Source of the DNA: Eleftheria terrae
GTDB taxonomy: Bacteria > Pseudomonadota > Gammaproteobacteria > Burkholderiales > Burkholderiaceae_C
Direction: 5' to 3'
Assembly (NCBI RefSeq): GCF_030419005.1
Contig: NZ_CP106951.1
Span: 3,658,001 to 3,722,000 of the forward strand
DNA length: 64,000 bases
In this document: positions 7,389 through 16,464 of the stretch, one piece after another
How the letters are laid out: each line of letters starts with the position of its first letter
How positions within the stretch are numbered: position 1 is the first letter of the stretch
Program-made: the position numbers and the translations under genes
The notes under the pieces: model-generated
What the model saw: only the letters and a program-made list of their open reading frames with translations
Database searches by the model: none
What the model was told of the DNA's origin: nothing

Positions 7389-10300
7389 TCAGTGGCCGCC
7401 GGCCAGCAGCGAGGCGTTGCCGCCTGCGGCCGCGGTGTTGATGGTCACCGTCTGCTCGGCGCAGAAGCGCGGCAGGTAGTTGGGGCCGCCGGCCTTGGGG
7501 CCGGTGCCGCTGAGGCCTTCGCCGCCGAAGGGTTGCACGCCCACCACCGCGCCGATCATGTTGCGGTTGACGTAGACGTTGCCCACATGGGCGCGCTCGG
7601 CAATGTGGCGGGCCCGGCCGTCGATGCGGGTCTGCACGCCGAGCGTCAGGCCGTAGCCGAGCGCGTTGATCTGCGCCACCACCGCGTCCACCGTCGGCAG
7701 CTCGGCATCGCCCCAGCGCACCACATGCAGCACCGGGCCGAAGATCTCCTGGCGCACATCGGCGATGCGCGGCAGCTCATACGCCACCGGCGCGATGAAG
7801 TGGCCGGCCAGCCCGGCCGGCACCGGCGTGCGCGCGATCAGCTTCGCTTCATGGTCCAGGCGCAGCACCTGCCGGCCGATGTTCTCGTGCGCCTCGGCGT
7901 CGATCACCGGGCCCACGTCGGTGTGCCACTGGGCGGTGTCGCCGAGCGTCAGCTCCTGCATCGCACCGGCGAGCATCTCCAGCACGCCGTCGGCCACCCG
8001 CTCATGCACGCACAGCAGGCGCAGCGCCGAGCACCGCTGGCCGGCCGAGCGGAAGGCGCTCTGCACCACCGCGTCGACCACCTGCTCGGGCAGCGCGGTG
8101 GAGTCGACCACCATCGCATTGATGCCGCCGGTCTCGGCGATCAGCGGGACGATGGGGCCGTCCTTGGCTGCCAGCGAGCGCTGGATCAGCTTGGCCACCT
8201 GGGTCGAGCCGGTGAAGGCCACGCCGGCGCAGCGCGGGTCGCCCACCAGGGCGGCGCCCACCGTCTCGCCGGGCCCGTGCAGCAGCACCAGGGCATCGCG
8301 CGGCACGCCGGCCTCGTGCAGCAGCTCGACGAAGCGCTGGGCCACGCCCGGCGTCTGCTCGGCCGGCTTGGCGGCCACCGTGTTGCCGCCCACCAGGGCC
8401 GCCACCACCTGGCCGGCGAAGATGGCCAGCGGGAAGTTCCAGGGGCTGATGCAGACGAACACGCCGCGGCCGCGCATGTGCAGCTCGTTGGACTCGCCGG
8501 TGGGCCCGGGCAGCGGCAGCGGGGCCAGGCGCTGCTCGGCCTGCATGGCGTAGTAGCGGCAGAAGTCGACCGCCTCGCGCACCTCGGAGATGGCGTCTGC
8601 CATCACCTTGTGGGCCTCGCTGACCAGCAGGGCGCAGAACTCGGGCATGCGCGCTTCCAGCGCATCGCCCGCACGACGCAGCACCGCCGCGCGTTCGGCC
8701 ACCGGCAGCGCGTCCCAGCCAGGGTAGCCGGCCTGCAGGCGCTGCATGGCCGCCTCGACCTGCGCCGGCTCGGCCATCGGCACGTGCGGCACCGGGGTGG
8801 CGGCAATGGCCGAGAACAGGGCGGCCCGCTCGGTCGGCACGGCCAGGTCGGCACCGCGCGAGTTGGGCCGGGCCGGGCCGTAGAGGTCCAGCGGCATCGG
8901 CAGCGGCGAGGCGGTCTGCAGCTGCAGCGGCGACAGCAGCAGCGCGTCGATGTTCACGCTCTCGTCGCCCAGCTGGTGCACGAAGGAGGAGTTGGCACCG
9001 TTCTCGAGCAGGCGGCGCACCAGGTAGGCCAGCAGGTCGCGGTGCTCGCCCACCGGCGCGTAGACACGCAGCGTGATCTGCTCGCGCTTGAGCACCTCGC
9101 GGTACAGGCTGTCACCCATGCCGTGCAGGCGCTGCATCTCGAACGGCACCGGCCGGGCCCGCGCCATGCCGAGGATGGCGGCGATGGTGCCGGCGTTGTG
9201 CGTCGCGAACTGCGGGTAGATGTGCGGCGCATGTTCCAGCAGCGCCTGGGCACAGGCCAGGTAGGCCAGGTCGGTGTGCGACTTGTGGGTGAACACCGGG
9301 TAGCCGGGCAGGCCCATTTCCTGGGCGCGCTTGATCTCGCCGTCCCAGTAGGCGCCCTTGACCAGCCGCACCATGAAGCGCAGGCCATGCTGCTTGGCGA
9401 TGCGGGCGACCTCGTGCACCACTTCCAGCGAGCGGGTCTGATAGGCCTGCACCGCCAGGCCGAAGCCCTGCCATTGCGGGTAGTGCTGGGCAATGCGGGC
9501 AGCCAGTGCGTCGAGGATGTCGAGCGACAGCTCCAGGCGGTCGCTCTCCTCGGCGTCGATGGTCAGGTTCAGGTCGGCCGCCGCGGCCGGCTCGATGAGC
9601 GACCACACGCGCGGTAGCAGCGTCTCGAAGACCCGTTCGCGCTGCGCTTCCTCGTAGCGCGAGAACAGGGCGCTGAGCTTGATCGAGATGCCGTCGCTGG
9701 TCTCGGGCTTGGCGCCCTTGGGGCGCTGCCGGCTGATCTGCTCGATGGCATGGCGGTAGGAGGCCAGGTAGCGCTCGGCATCGCGCTCGGTGCGGGCGCC
9801 TTCGCCCAGCATGTCGAAGCTGAAGCACAGCGTGGGCTGCTCGCGGCGCTGCGACTGGGCTTCCTTCTGTGCCTCGTCGATGTTGCGGCCCAGCACGAAC
9901 TGCCGGCCCAGCAGCTGCAATGCCCGCACGGCGGCGGCCACCACCGTCTGGGCGCCCAGGCGCTGCAGCATGCCCGGCTGCTTCTGCCCGTCGCTGGGCA
10001 GGATCTTCTTGGTCAGCCCGATCACGCTGGCCGACAGGTTGGACAACATCGGGTGCTGGCTGGCGCCCGGCTTGTCGAAGTCGGCGCGGCCCAGCTGGTC
10101 GGCGGTGAGCGCCATCGCGGTCTCGACATCGGGCACCCGCAGCAGGGCCTCGGCCAGGCGCATCAGGGCCAGGCCCTCGGTGGTGGACAGCGGATATTCC
10201 TTGAGCAGCGATTCCATCGCCCAGAAAGGCGCGGGGCGCTCACGCACCGCCTGCACCCACGGCGCGGCGGTGGCTTTCACCTGATCCCACATCACGGGCG

Positions 10301-10400
10301 GGCGGCTGAGCAGCGACTTCACCACCTCCGCCTCGGGTCGGTACGGCGCCGGCAGGCGCATGGTGGAGGCGGGAACAGTGAAGCGGGCAGGGGTAGACAT
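7389..10400 (-). CDS. putA: Bifunctional proline dehydrogenase / glutamate-gamma-semialdehyde dehydrogenase PutA
   Basis: PutA oxidises proline to glutamate in two steps, passing electrons to FAD/quinone and then NAD. The protein has 1003 residues. The proline dehydrogenase barrel shows RLVKGAYWDGEIKRAQ, FATHNAGTIA and QRLHGMGDSLY. The aldehyde dehydrogenase half shows the ISPWNFPLAIF segment, AETGGINAM and the nucleophile segment SAGQRCSALR, and ends near GVQPFGGEGLSGTG. There is no N-terminal ribbon-helix-helix domain, so unlike E. coli PutA it should not repress its own gene. Control more likely comes from the divergent Lrp-type regulator through palindromes in the shared 97-base gap. Confidence 0.97.
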   Translation of the reverse strand: MSTPARFTVPASTMRLPAPYRPEAEVVKSLLSRPPVMWDQVKATAAPWVQAVRERPAPFWAMESLLKEYPLSTTEGLALMRLAEALLRVPDVETAMALTADQLGRADFDKPGASQHPMLSNLSASVIGLTKKILPSDGQKQPGMLQRLGAQTVVAAAVRALQLLGRQFVLGRNIDEAQKEAQSQRREQPTLCFSFDMLGEGARTERDAERYLASYRHAIEQISRQRPKGAKPETSDGISIKLSALFSRYEEAQRERVFETLLPRVWSLIEPAAAADLNLTIDAEESDRLELSLDILDALAARIAQHYPQWQGFGLAVQAYQTRSLEVVHEVARIAKQHGLRFMVRLVKGAYWDGEIKRAQEMGLPGYPVFTHKSHTDLAYLACAQALLEHAPHIYPQFATHNAGTIAAILGMARARPVPFEMQRLHGMGDSLYREVLKREQITLRVYAPVGEHRDLLAYLVRRLLENGANSSFVHQLGDESVNIDALLLSPLQLQTASPLPMPLDLYGPARPNSRGADLAVPTERAALFSAIAATPVPHVPMAEPAQVEAAMQRLQAGYPGWDALPVAERAAVLRRAGDALEARMPEFCALLVSEAHKVMADAISEVREAVDFCRYYAMQAEQRLAPLPLPGPTGESNELHMRGRGVFVCISPWNFPLAIFAGQVVAALVGGNTVAAKPAEQTPGVAQRFVELLHEAGVPRDALVLLHGPGETVGAALVGDPRCAGVAFTGSTQVAKLIQRSLAAKDGPIVPLIAETGGINAMVVDSTALPEQVVDAVVQSAFRSAGQRCSALRLLCVHERVADGVLEMLAGAMQELTLGDTAQWHTDVGPVIDAEAHENIGRQVLRLDHEAKLIARTPVPAGLAGHFIAPVAYELPRIADVRQEIFGPVLHVVRWGDAELPTVDAVVAQINALGYGLTLGVQTRIDGRARHIAERAHVGNVYVNRNMIGAVVGVQPFGGEGLSGTGPKAGGPNYLPRFCAEQTVTINTAAAGGNASLLAGGH

Positions 10401-10403
10401 CGT

Positions 10404-10440
10404 TTATGCCTCAGGGTTTTGCATAACTTGCTAGGTTATG
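10404..10440. promoter_or_regulatory. Palindromic operator in the putA-lrp intergenic region
   Basis: Two overlapping inverted repeats share one arm: TTATGC (10404-10409) with GCATAA (10421-10426), and CATAAC (10422-10427) with GTTATG (10435-10440) over 7 bases. The stretch is AT-rich compared with its surroundings and lies between divergent putA and an Lrp-family gene. Lrp/AsnC proteins bind such imperfect palindromes. This is a natural site for proline-responsive control of putA and autoregulation. Confidence 0.6.
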
Positions 10441-10497
10441 AGCAACGGCCTAGCATCTTTCGCCAATGAGAAGGTGGGCGACAGAGGAAAATCAAGC

Positions 10498-10980
10498 ATG
10501 AAAAACGGGTCGGTCGAATTCAACGAGCTGGACAAGATCGATCGCAAGATCCTGCGCGTGCTGCAGCAGGACGGCCGCATTGCCAACCTCAAGCTGGCCG
10601 AGGCGGTGCACCTCTCGCCCACCGCCGTGCTCGAACGCGTCAAGCGCCTGACGCGCGAGGGCTACATCCTCGGCTACGAGGCCCGCCTCAATCCGCTCAA
10701 GCTCAGCGCCAGCATGATGGTGTTCGTCGAGGTGGTGCTCGATCGCACCACGCCCGACGTGATGAATGCCTTCAAGGCGGCGGTGCAGACCCGCCCCGAG
10801 ATCCTGGAATGCCACCTGGTGGCCGGCGGCTTCGACTACCTCATCAAGACCCGGGTGGCCGACATGCAGGCCTACCGGGAGCTGATCGGCTCGGTCATCT
10901 GGTCGCTGCCCGGCGTGCGGGAAACCCACACCTACGCGGTGATGGAAGAGGTGAAGAACACCAACCTGCTGCCGATCTGA
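10498..10980 (+). CDS. Lrp/AsnC family regulator, probable activator of putA (PutR-like)
   Basis: A 160-residue Lrp-type protein. It has an N-terminal HTH (LDKIDRKILRVLQQDGR, LSPTAVLERVKRL) followed by the RAM/AsnC ligand-binding domain (GYILGYEARLNPLKL, ECHLVAGGFDYLIK, VRETHTYAVMEEVK). An in-frame ATG at 10438 would add 20 residues, but it lies within the palindrome. The ATG at 10498 is preceded by AGAGGAAA at a good distance and gives the usual Lrp length. Divergence from putA suggests a proline-sensing role like that of PutR in alpha-proteobacteria. That role is inferred from position only; the family also contains global Lrp. Confidence 0.9.
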   Translation: MKNGSVEFNELDKIDRKILRVLQQDGRIANLKLAEAVHLSPTAVLERVKRLTREGYILGYEARLNPLKLSASMMVFVEVVLDRTTPDVMNAFKAAVQTRPEILECHLVAGGFDYLIKTRVADMQAYRELIGSVIWSLPGVRETHTYAVMEEVKNTNLLPI

Positions 10981-11034
10981 GGCCGCAGGCCCCCGGGGCG
11001 GGGAGCGCAGGGCGGGAAGGAAGGGCGCCGTCCC

Positions 11035-11736
11035 TCAGCCCGCCGGCCGCGGCCGCGTGCCGAAGATGGCGGTGCCCACGCGCACCATGGTCGCGCCTTC
11101 GAGCACCGCGGCTTCCAGGTCGGCCGTCATGCCCATCGAGAGCGTGTCGAGCGCCAGGCCGTCGGCCTGCAGCTGCTCCAGCAGGCACCGCAGCGCCCGG
11201 TGCGGTTGGCGCTGGCGCTCCAGGTCCTCGGCGGGTTCGGGAATGGCCATCAGGCCGCGCAGGCGAAGCTGCGGCAGGGCCGCCACCGCCCGGGCGACCG
11301 GGGCCACCTCGTCCGGCAGCAGGCCGCTCTTGCTCGCTTCACCGCTGATGTTGACCTGCAGGCAGACCTGCAGCGGTGGCAGCCCCGGCGGTCGCTGTGC
11401 CGACAGGCGCTCGGCGATCTTCAGGCGGTCGACCGAGTGCACCCAGTCAAAGTGCTCGGCCACCACCCGCGTCTTGTTGCTCTGCAACGGGCCGATCAGG
11501 TGCCACTGCAGCTGCGGACGCAGGTCGGCGAGCGCCTGCATCTTCTCGATGGCTTCCTGGACGTAGTTCTCGCCGAAGCGGTGCTGCCCGGCGTGCACCG
11601 CTTCACGCACCGCCTCGGCGGGGAAGGTCTTGCTCACCGTCAGCAACGTGACGCTTTGCACGTCCCGCCCGGCCTGCTTGCAAGCCGCACGGATGCGGTC
11701 TTCGACTTGTTGTATGTTCGCTGCAATCGTCGCCAT
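11035..11736 (-). CDS. yggS: YggS/PLPBP family pyridoxal 5'-phosphate homeostasis protein
   Basis: This family binds PLP without known catalysis and keeps vitamin B6 and amino-acid pools balanced. The protein has 233 residues, as usual. Family segments are LLTVSKTFPAEAV (PLP lysine), FGENYVQEA, WHLIGPLQSNK, HSVDRLKIA and LSMGMTADLEAA, with VRVGTAIFG at the C-terminus. It is divergent from pilT with 53 bases between the starts. The yggS-pilT arrangement is widespread in proteobacteria and helps confirm both genes. Confidence 0.96.
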   Translation of the reverse strand: MATIAANIQQVEDRIRAACKQAGRDVQSVTLLTVSKTFPAEAVREAVHAGQHRFGENYVQEAIEKMQALADLRPQLQWHLIGPLQSNKTRVVAEHFDWVHSVDRLKIAERLSAQRPPGLPPLQVCLQVNISGEASKSGLLPDEVAPVARAVAALPQLRLRGLMAIPEPAEDLERQRQPHRALRCLLEQLQADGLALDTLSMGMTADLEAAVLEGATMVRVGTAIFGTRPRPAG

Positions 11737-11789
11737 AATGGCGCGAGCTTAACCCCTCGAACGCCCTTTGGGCCCCCCTCAGAATCTCC

Positions 11790-12833
11790 ATGGACATCAC
11801 CCAGCTGCTGGCTTTTTCGGTCAAGAACAAAGCCTCCGACCTGCACTTGTCGGCCGGGCTGCCGCCGATGATCCGTGTCCACGGGGATGTGCGCCGCATC
11901 AATGTCGACCCGTTGGAGCACAAGCAAGTGCACGACATGGTGTACGACATCATGAACGACTCGCAGCGCAAGGCGTATGAAGAAACGCTGGAGTGCGACT
12001 TCTCGTTCGAGATCCAGGGCCTGGCGCGCTTTCGCGTCAACGCCTTCAACCAGAACCGCGGCGCCGGCGCCGTGTTCCGGACCATTCCCTCGAAGATCCT
12101 GACGCTGGAGCAGCTCAACGCGCCCAAGATCTTCGCCGAGCTGGCGCTCAAGCCGCGCGGCCTGGTGTTGGTGACCGGGCCCACCGGCTCGGGCAAGTCC
12201 ACCACGCTGGCGGCGATGGTGAACCACCTCAACGAAAGCGAATACGGCCACGTGCTGACGGTCGAAGACCCGATCGAGTTCGTGCACGAGTCGAAGAAGT
12301 GCCTGGTCAACCAGCGCGAGGTCGGCCCCCACACGCTGAGCTTCAGCAACGCGCTGCGCTCGGCCCTGCGGGAAGATCCGGACGCCATCCTGGTCGGCGA
12401 AATGCGCGACCTGGAAACCATCCGCCTGGCGCTCACCGCCGCCGAGACCGGCCACCTGGTGTTCGGCACCCTGCACACCTCGAGCGCCGCCAAGACCATC
12501 GACCGGGTGGTCGACGTCTTCCCGGCGGCCGAGAAGGACATGGTGCGCGCGATGTTGTCGGAATCGGTCGTCGCCATCATCTCGCAGACCCTGTGCAAGC
12601 TGAAGGACGGCTCCGGCCGCGTCGCGGCGCACGAGGTCATGCTCGGCACTTCCGCGGTGCGCAACCTGATCCGCGAGAACAAGATCGCCCAGATGTACTC
12701 GGCCATCCAGACCGGCAACAACATGGGCATGCAGACGCTGGACCAGAACCTGTCAGACCTGGTCCGGCGCAACATCATCTCCCCGGCCGAGGCCCGCGCC
12801 AAGGCGAAGTTCCCGGAGAACTTCCCCGGCTGA
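11790..12833 (+). CDS. pilT: Type IV pilus retraction ATPase PilT
   Basis: PilT is the hexameric motor at the inner face of the membrane that depolymerises type IV pili, powering twitching and DNA uptake. The 347-residue protein has an N-terminal PAS-like domain (ASDLHLSAGLPPMIRVHGD), Walker A GPTGSGKST, an Asp box around EDPIEFVHE, Walker B ILVGEMRD and the His box ETGHLVFGTLHTSSA. The AIRNLIRE motif of PilT is represented by AVRNLIREN near the C-terminus. It is followed by a cNMP-binding gene and pilU on the same strand. Confidence 0.97.
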   Translation: MDITQLLAFSVKNKASDLHLSAGLPPMIRVHGDVRRINVDPLEHKQVHDMVYDIMNDSQRKAYEETLECDFSFEIQGLARFRVNAFNQNRGAGAVFRTIPSKILTLEQLNAPKIFAELALKPRGLVLVTGPTGSGKSTTLAAMVNHLNESEYGHVLTVEDPIEFVHESKKCLVNQREVGPHTLSFSNALRSALREDPDAILVGEMRDLETIRLALTAAETGHLVFGTLHTSSAAKTIDRVVDVFPAAEKDMVRAMLSESVVAIISQTLCKLKDGSGRVAAHEVMLGTSAVRNLIRENKIAQMYSAIQTGNNMGMQTLDQNLSDLVRRNIISPAEARAKAKFPENFPG

Positions 12834-12863
12834 GGCCTGCCTCCGCCCAGCCCCGCCCATGCC

Positions 12864-13511
12864 ATGAACCGACCCAGCGACCCCTCCAGGCCACGGCAGG
12901 CACCCGGCGCGGACGCGGAGCCGGCGGCCGACGAGGACACCGGCTTCTTCTCCACCATCTTCCAGGAGCGCCTGGACGACAGCCAGGCGCTCACCAGCTG
13001 GCAGAGCCGTGCCCAGCAGATCGGTGCCCGGGCGCACGACCGCACCGACGGTGCCGAGCGCTTTGCCGCGCTGTGGGGGGTGGACCGCTATGTCGCCGCC
13101 CTCGGCAGCGAGGAGCTGGTGCGCATGAGCACCTACCTCGACTTTGTCGAGATCGACGCCGGCCAGGAAGTGATCGGCCAGGACGAGCAGGGCGACTACA
13201 TGCTCATCGTGCTGGCCGGCACCCTGGCCGTGGACCGCGTGCAGCCCTGGGGCGGCCGCGTGCGGCTGGCCGAGGCGCGCCCGGGCGACATGCTGGGCGA
13301 GATGTCGCTGCTGGACGCCGGCTCGCGCTTCTCGGCCTGCACCACGCTGACGCCCTGCGTGCTGGCGGTGGTCGATGCCCAGGGGCTCGACGCCATGATC
13401 ATGCAGGAGCCGCGCCTCGGGCTGGCGCTGCTCGCCTCGCTGGCGCGCCGCCTGTCGTTGCGCCTGCGGCAGGTGAGTGCGCGGCTCAGCGCGGTGCTTT
13501 CGCGCGGCTGA
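12864..13511 (+). CDS. Cyclic nucleotide-binding domain protein between pilT and pilU
   Basis: A 215-residue protein. The first 65 residues are polar and likely disordered or linker, including the segment GFFSTIFQERLDD. The rest is a CAP-type beta-roll with GDYMLIVLAGTLAVDR and a phosphate-binding-cassette-like segment GEMSLLDAGSRFSA, in which the Glu and an Arg are kept but one residue is inserted compared with the usual cassette. The C-terminus is helical (ASLARRLSLRLRQVSARL) with no HTH, so it is not a CRP-type DNA-binding regulator. It starts 30 bases after pilT and precedes pilU, suggesting a role in second-messenger control of pilus retraction; this role is an inference. Confidence 0.88.
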   Translation: MNRPSDPSRPRQAPGADAEPAADEDTGFFSTIFQERLDDSQALTSWQSRAQQIGARAHDRTDGAERFAALWGVDRYVAALGSEELVRMSTYLDFVEIDAGQEVIGQDEQGDYMLIVLAGTLAVDRVQPWGGRVRLAEARPGDMLGEMSLLDAGSRFSACTTLTPCVLAVVDAQGLDAMIMQEPRLGLALLASLARRLSLRLRQVSARLSAVLSRG

Positions 13512-13584
13512 GCAGCGCGGCGCTTCGCTTACAGTTCTTCTCGAGATCCTCTCCGCTCTCGCTCTCCTTCAACCGGACCGACGC

Positions 13585-14721
13585 ATGGAAAGAGACCAGG
13601 CTTCCAAATTCATCAACGACCTGCTGCGACTGATGGTCAGCCGCAACGGGTCCGACCTCTTCCTGACCGCCGAATTTCCGCCGGCCATCAAGGTGGACGG
13701 GCGCGTGACCAAGGTGTCGCCGCAGCCGCTGACCGGGCAGCACACGCTGGCCCTGGCGCGTTCCATCATGAACGACAAGCAGGCGGCCGAGTTCGAGCGC
13801 ACCAAGGAGTGCAACTTCGCGGTGGCGCCGCAAGGCATCGGGCGCTTCCGCGTCAACGCCTTCGTGCAGCAGGGCCATGTGGGCCTGGTGATGCGGGTGA
13901 TCCCGCAGACGCTGCCCGACATCGACACCATGGGCCTGCCCCAGGTGCTCAAGGAAATCACGATGACCAAGCGCGGCCTGGTCATCCTGGTGGGCGCCAC
14001 CGGCTCGGGCAAGTCGACCACGCTGGCGGCGATGGTGGACTACCGCAACGAGAACTCCTACGGCCACATCATCACCATCGAGGACCCGGTGGAGTTCGTG
14101 CATCCGCACAAGAACTGCATCGTCACCCAGCGCGAGGTGGGCCTGGACACCGACGGCTGGGGCCAGGCCCTGAAGAACACGCTGCGCCAGGCGCCCGACG
14201 TGATCCTGATGGGCGAGATCCGCGACCGCGAGACGATGGAGCACGCGGTGGCCTTCGCCGAGACCGGCCACCTGTGCATGGCCACGCTGCACGCCAACAG
14301 CGCCAACCAGGCGCTCGACCGCATCATCAACTTCTTCCCGGAGGAGCGGCGCGCGCAGCTGCTGATGGACTTGTCGCTCAACCTCAAGTCCATGATCTCG
14401 CAGCGGCTGCTGCCGCGCCAGGAGGGCAAGGGCCGGGTGGCCGCGGTCGAGATCATGCTCAACACGCCGCTGATCTCCGAGCTGATCTTCAAGGGCGAGG
14501 TCGCCGAGATCAAGGAGATCATGAAGAAGAGCCGCGAGCTGGGCATGCAGACCTTCGACCAGTCGCTGTTCGACCTCTACGAAGGCAATGCCGTCACCTA
14601 CGAGGACGCGCTGCGCAATGCCGACTCGGTCAACGACCTGCGCCTGCAGATCAAGCTCAACAGCAACCGCGCCCGCAGCTCCGACCTGGCGGCCGGCACC
14701 GAGCACCTGACCATCGTCTGA
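13585..14721 (+). CDS. pilU: PilT-dependent retraction ATPase PilU
   Basis: PilU is a PilT paralogue that adds force to pilus retraction together with PilT. The 378-residue protein starts at the ATG at 13585 (MERDQASKFINDLLRLMV). It has SDLFLTAEFPPAIKVDG in the N-domain, Walker A GATGSGKST, the EDPVEFVHPHKNC box, Walker B ILMGEIRD and ETGHLCMATLHANSA. The extended C-terminal tail (NDLRLQIKLNSN) distinguishes PilU from PilT. The same-strand arrangement with pilT and the cNMP protein indicates one transcription unit. Confidence 0.96.
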   Translation: MERDQASKFINDLLRLMVSRNGSDLFLTAEFPPAIKVDGRVTKVSPQPLTGQHTLALARSIMNDKQAAEFERTKECNFAVAPQGIGRFRVNAFVQQGHVGLVMRVIPQTLPDIDTMGLPQVLKEITMTKRGLVILVGATGSGKSTTLAAMVDYRNENSYGHIITIEDPVEFVHPHKNCIVTQREVGLDTDGWGQALKNTLRQAPDVILMGEIRDRETMEHAVAFAETGHLCMATLHANSANQALDRIINFFPEERRAQLLMDLSLNLKSMISQRLLPRQEGKGRVAAVEIMLNTPLISELIFKGEVAEIKEIMKKSRELGMQTFDQSLFDLYEGNAVTYEDALRNADSVNDLRLQIKLNSNRARSSDLAAGTEHLTIV

Positions 14722-14798
14722 GCGGCCGCTTCCCCTGCCGCCGCCGCACCCCGGGCCCCGGTGGCCCCGGGGCCGGCCCCCTCGTTCCAAGGACTGCC

Positions 14799-15692
14799 AT
14801 GAACAAGAAGAGCTACGACCCCATCGCGCCCCACCGTGTCGCCTTCCTCGGCCTGGGGGTGATGGGCCACCCGATGGCCGGCCACCTGGCCCAGGCGGGC
14901 CACCAGGTGACGGTCTACAACCGCAGCGCGGCCAAGGCCGAGCAATGGGTGCAGCAGTACGGTGGCCGCCTGGCGGCGACACCGGCCGAGGCGGCGCGCG
15001 GCGCCGACCTGGTGTTTGCCTGCGTCGGCAATGACGACGACCTGCGCAGCGTCGTGCTGGGCGAGCAGGGCGCTTTCGCCGGCATGTCGGAGGGAGCGGT
15101 GTTCGTCGACCACACCACCGCCTCCGCCGACGTGGCACGCGAGCTGAGCGGCCTGGCGGTCTCGCGTGGCCTGCAGTTCATCGACGCGCCCGTCTCCGGC
15201 GGCAATCTGGGTGCCGTCAACGGCGTGCTGACCGTGATGTGCGGCGGCGACGCGGCGGCCTTTGCCCGCATGCAGCCGGTCGCGATGGCCTTTGCCAAGG
15301 CGGTCACCCTGCTGGGCGAGAGCGGCGCCGGCCAGCTGGCGAAGATGGTCAACCAGATCTGCATCGCCGGCCTGCTGCAGGGCCTGAGCGAGGCGGTGGC
15401 CTTCGGCCAGAAGGCCGGGCTGGACATGGAGGCGGTGCTGGCCGTCATCGGCAAGGGGGCCGCCCAGAGCTGGCAGCTCGACCATCGTGGCCCGACGATG
15501 GTGCAGGACCGCTTCGACTTCGGCTTTGCGGTGGACTGGATGCGCAAGGACCTGGGCCTGTGCCTGGACGAGGCCCGCCGCAACGGCGCGCGCCTGCCGG
15601 TGACGGCCCTGGTGGACCAGTTCTATGCCGAGGTGCAGGCCCAGGGCGGCGGCCGCTGGGACACCTCCAGCCTGGTCCGGCGCCTGCGCTGA
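14799..15692 (+). CDS. NAD(P)-dependent beta-hydroxyacid dehydrogenase family protein
   Basis: A 297-residue enzyme of the 3-hydroxyisobutyrate / tartronate semialdehyde reductase family. It has a Rossmann GLGVMGHPMAGHL at residues 17-29, the substrate motif FIDAPVSGGNLGA, the catalytic lysine in GQLAKMVNQ, and the cofactor-side DFGFAVDWMRKDLGL. These enzymes oxidise or reduce 3-hydroxy acids with NAD(P). No catabolic partner genes are adjacent, so the substrate cannot be named. It follows pilU by 77 bases and is closed by a strong terminator. Confidence 0.9.
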   Translation: MNKKSYDPIAPHRVAFLGLGVMGHPMAGHLAQAGHQVTVYNRSAAKAEQWVQQYGGRLAATPAEAARGADLVFACVGNDDDLRSVVLGEQGAFAGMSEGAVFVDHTTASADVARELSGLAVSRGLQFIDAPVSGGNLGAVNGVLTVMCGGDAAAFARMQPVAMAFAKAVTLLGESGAGQLAKMVNQICIAGLLQGLSEAVAFGQKAGLDMEAVLAVIGKGAAQSWQLDHRGPTMVQDRFDFGFAVDWMRKDLGLCLDEARRNGARLPVTALVDQFYAEVQAQGGGRWDTSSLVRRLR

Positions 15693-15740
15693 CCCCCCTG
15701 CAGCGGCCGCCCCTTCCCCGGTGCAGCACCGCCAGACGGC

Positions 15741-15769
15741 AAAAAGGCTCCCGGGGGAGCCTTTTTTTT
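15741..15769. terminator. Strong bidirectional intrinsic terminator
   Basis: A run of five A, then GGCTCC paired with GGAGCC over a short CGGG-type loop, then eight T. The A and T runs extend the stem and give a poly-U tail on the plus strand and a shorter one on the minus strand. It ends the dehydrogenase gene and probably also the convergent dolP transcript, which stops at 15796. Confidence 0.92.
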
Positions 15770-15795
15770 GGGCGCGCCGCGCTGGGCGCGACCGC

Positions 15796-16464
15796 CTATT
15801 GCGCGGTGCCGCCCTGGGTCGAGCCGTTGCCGGCGTTGGGCGAGGTGCGCTTCACGATGCCGGCCAGCTCGTCTTCGCTGATGGTCTCGAAGACCTTCAC
15901 CACCTTCATCACGCCGCCGACACTGCGTGCCAGGTCGGAGGCGCGGGCGGCTTCGCGTTCGGTGACGCGGCCCATCAGGTAGACAGTGCCGCGCTCGGTC
16001 ACCACCTTGAAGGCATTGGCCTGCAGGTCGCGCGCGTCAACGAAGGTGGCCTTCACCTTGCCGGCCAGGATCACGTCGCTGGAGCGCGAGCTGAGCGAGC
16101 TCTTGGCGGTCACCGCGATCTCGTTGACGATGGAGCGCACGTTCTCGATGCCGGAGACCGCCTGCTCGATGGCCTGGCGGTCCTGCTCGGTGGGCGCCTC
16201 GCCGGTGAGCAGCACCATGCGGTTGTAGCTGTTGGCGTTGATATGGACACGCTCGCCCATCGCCTCGCGGATGCGGTTGACCGCCTTCAGCTCGATCGCC
16301 TGGTCTTCGATCTGGGTGCCCGAGGTGCGGCGGTCGATCGCCAGCATCACGCCGCCCACCATCGCACCGCCGACCAGCAGGGGGGCGCAGCCGGGCAGGG
16401 CGGTCAGCAGGGAGGCCGCGGCCAGGCCGACCAGAAGGGGCCGCTTGAAAACATCGATCGTCAT
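15796..16464 (-). CDS. dolP: Dual-BON-domain outer-membrane lipoprotein DolP (YraP)
   Basis: DolP is an outer-membrane lipoprotein that supports envelope integrity. The 222-residue protein has a signal peptide with lipobox LPGC, a short hydrophobic glycine-rich segment ([16 protein letters not shown]), and two BON domains: one around [19 protein letters not shown] and one around [20 protein letters not shown], which contains [11 protein letters not shown]. Its ATG overlaps the diaA stop by 4 bases. The order yraN-diaA-dolP matches the E. coli yraN-diaA-yraP cluster, which supports the specific name over a generic BON protein. Confidence 0.93.
   Translation of the reverse strand: MTIDVFKRPLLVGLAAASLLTALPGCAPLLVGGAMVGGVMLAIDRRTSGTQIEDQAIELKAVNRIREAMGERVHINANSYNRMVLLTGEAPTEQDRQAIEQAVSGIENVRSIVNEIAVTAKSSLSSRSSDVILAGKVKATFVDARDLQANAFKVVTERGTVYLMGRVTEREAARASDLARSVGGVMKVVKVFETISEDELAGIVKRTSPNAGNGSTQGGTAQ

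Noticed and set aside
6933..9617. 894-codon plus-strand open frame opposite putA
   Set aside because: His/Gln/Arg/Gly-rich translation with no domain, exactly opposite a well-conserved enzyme.
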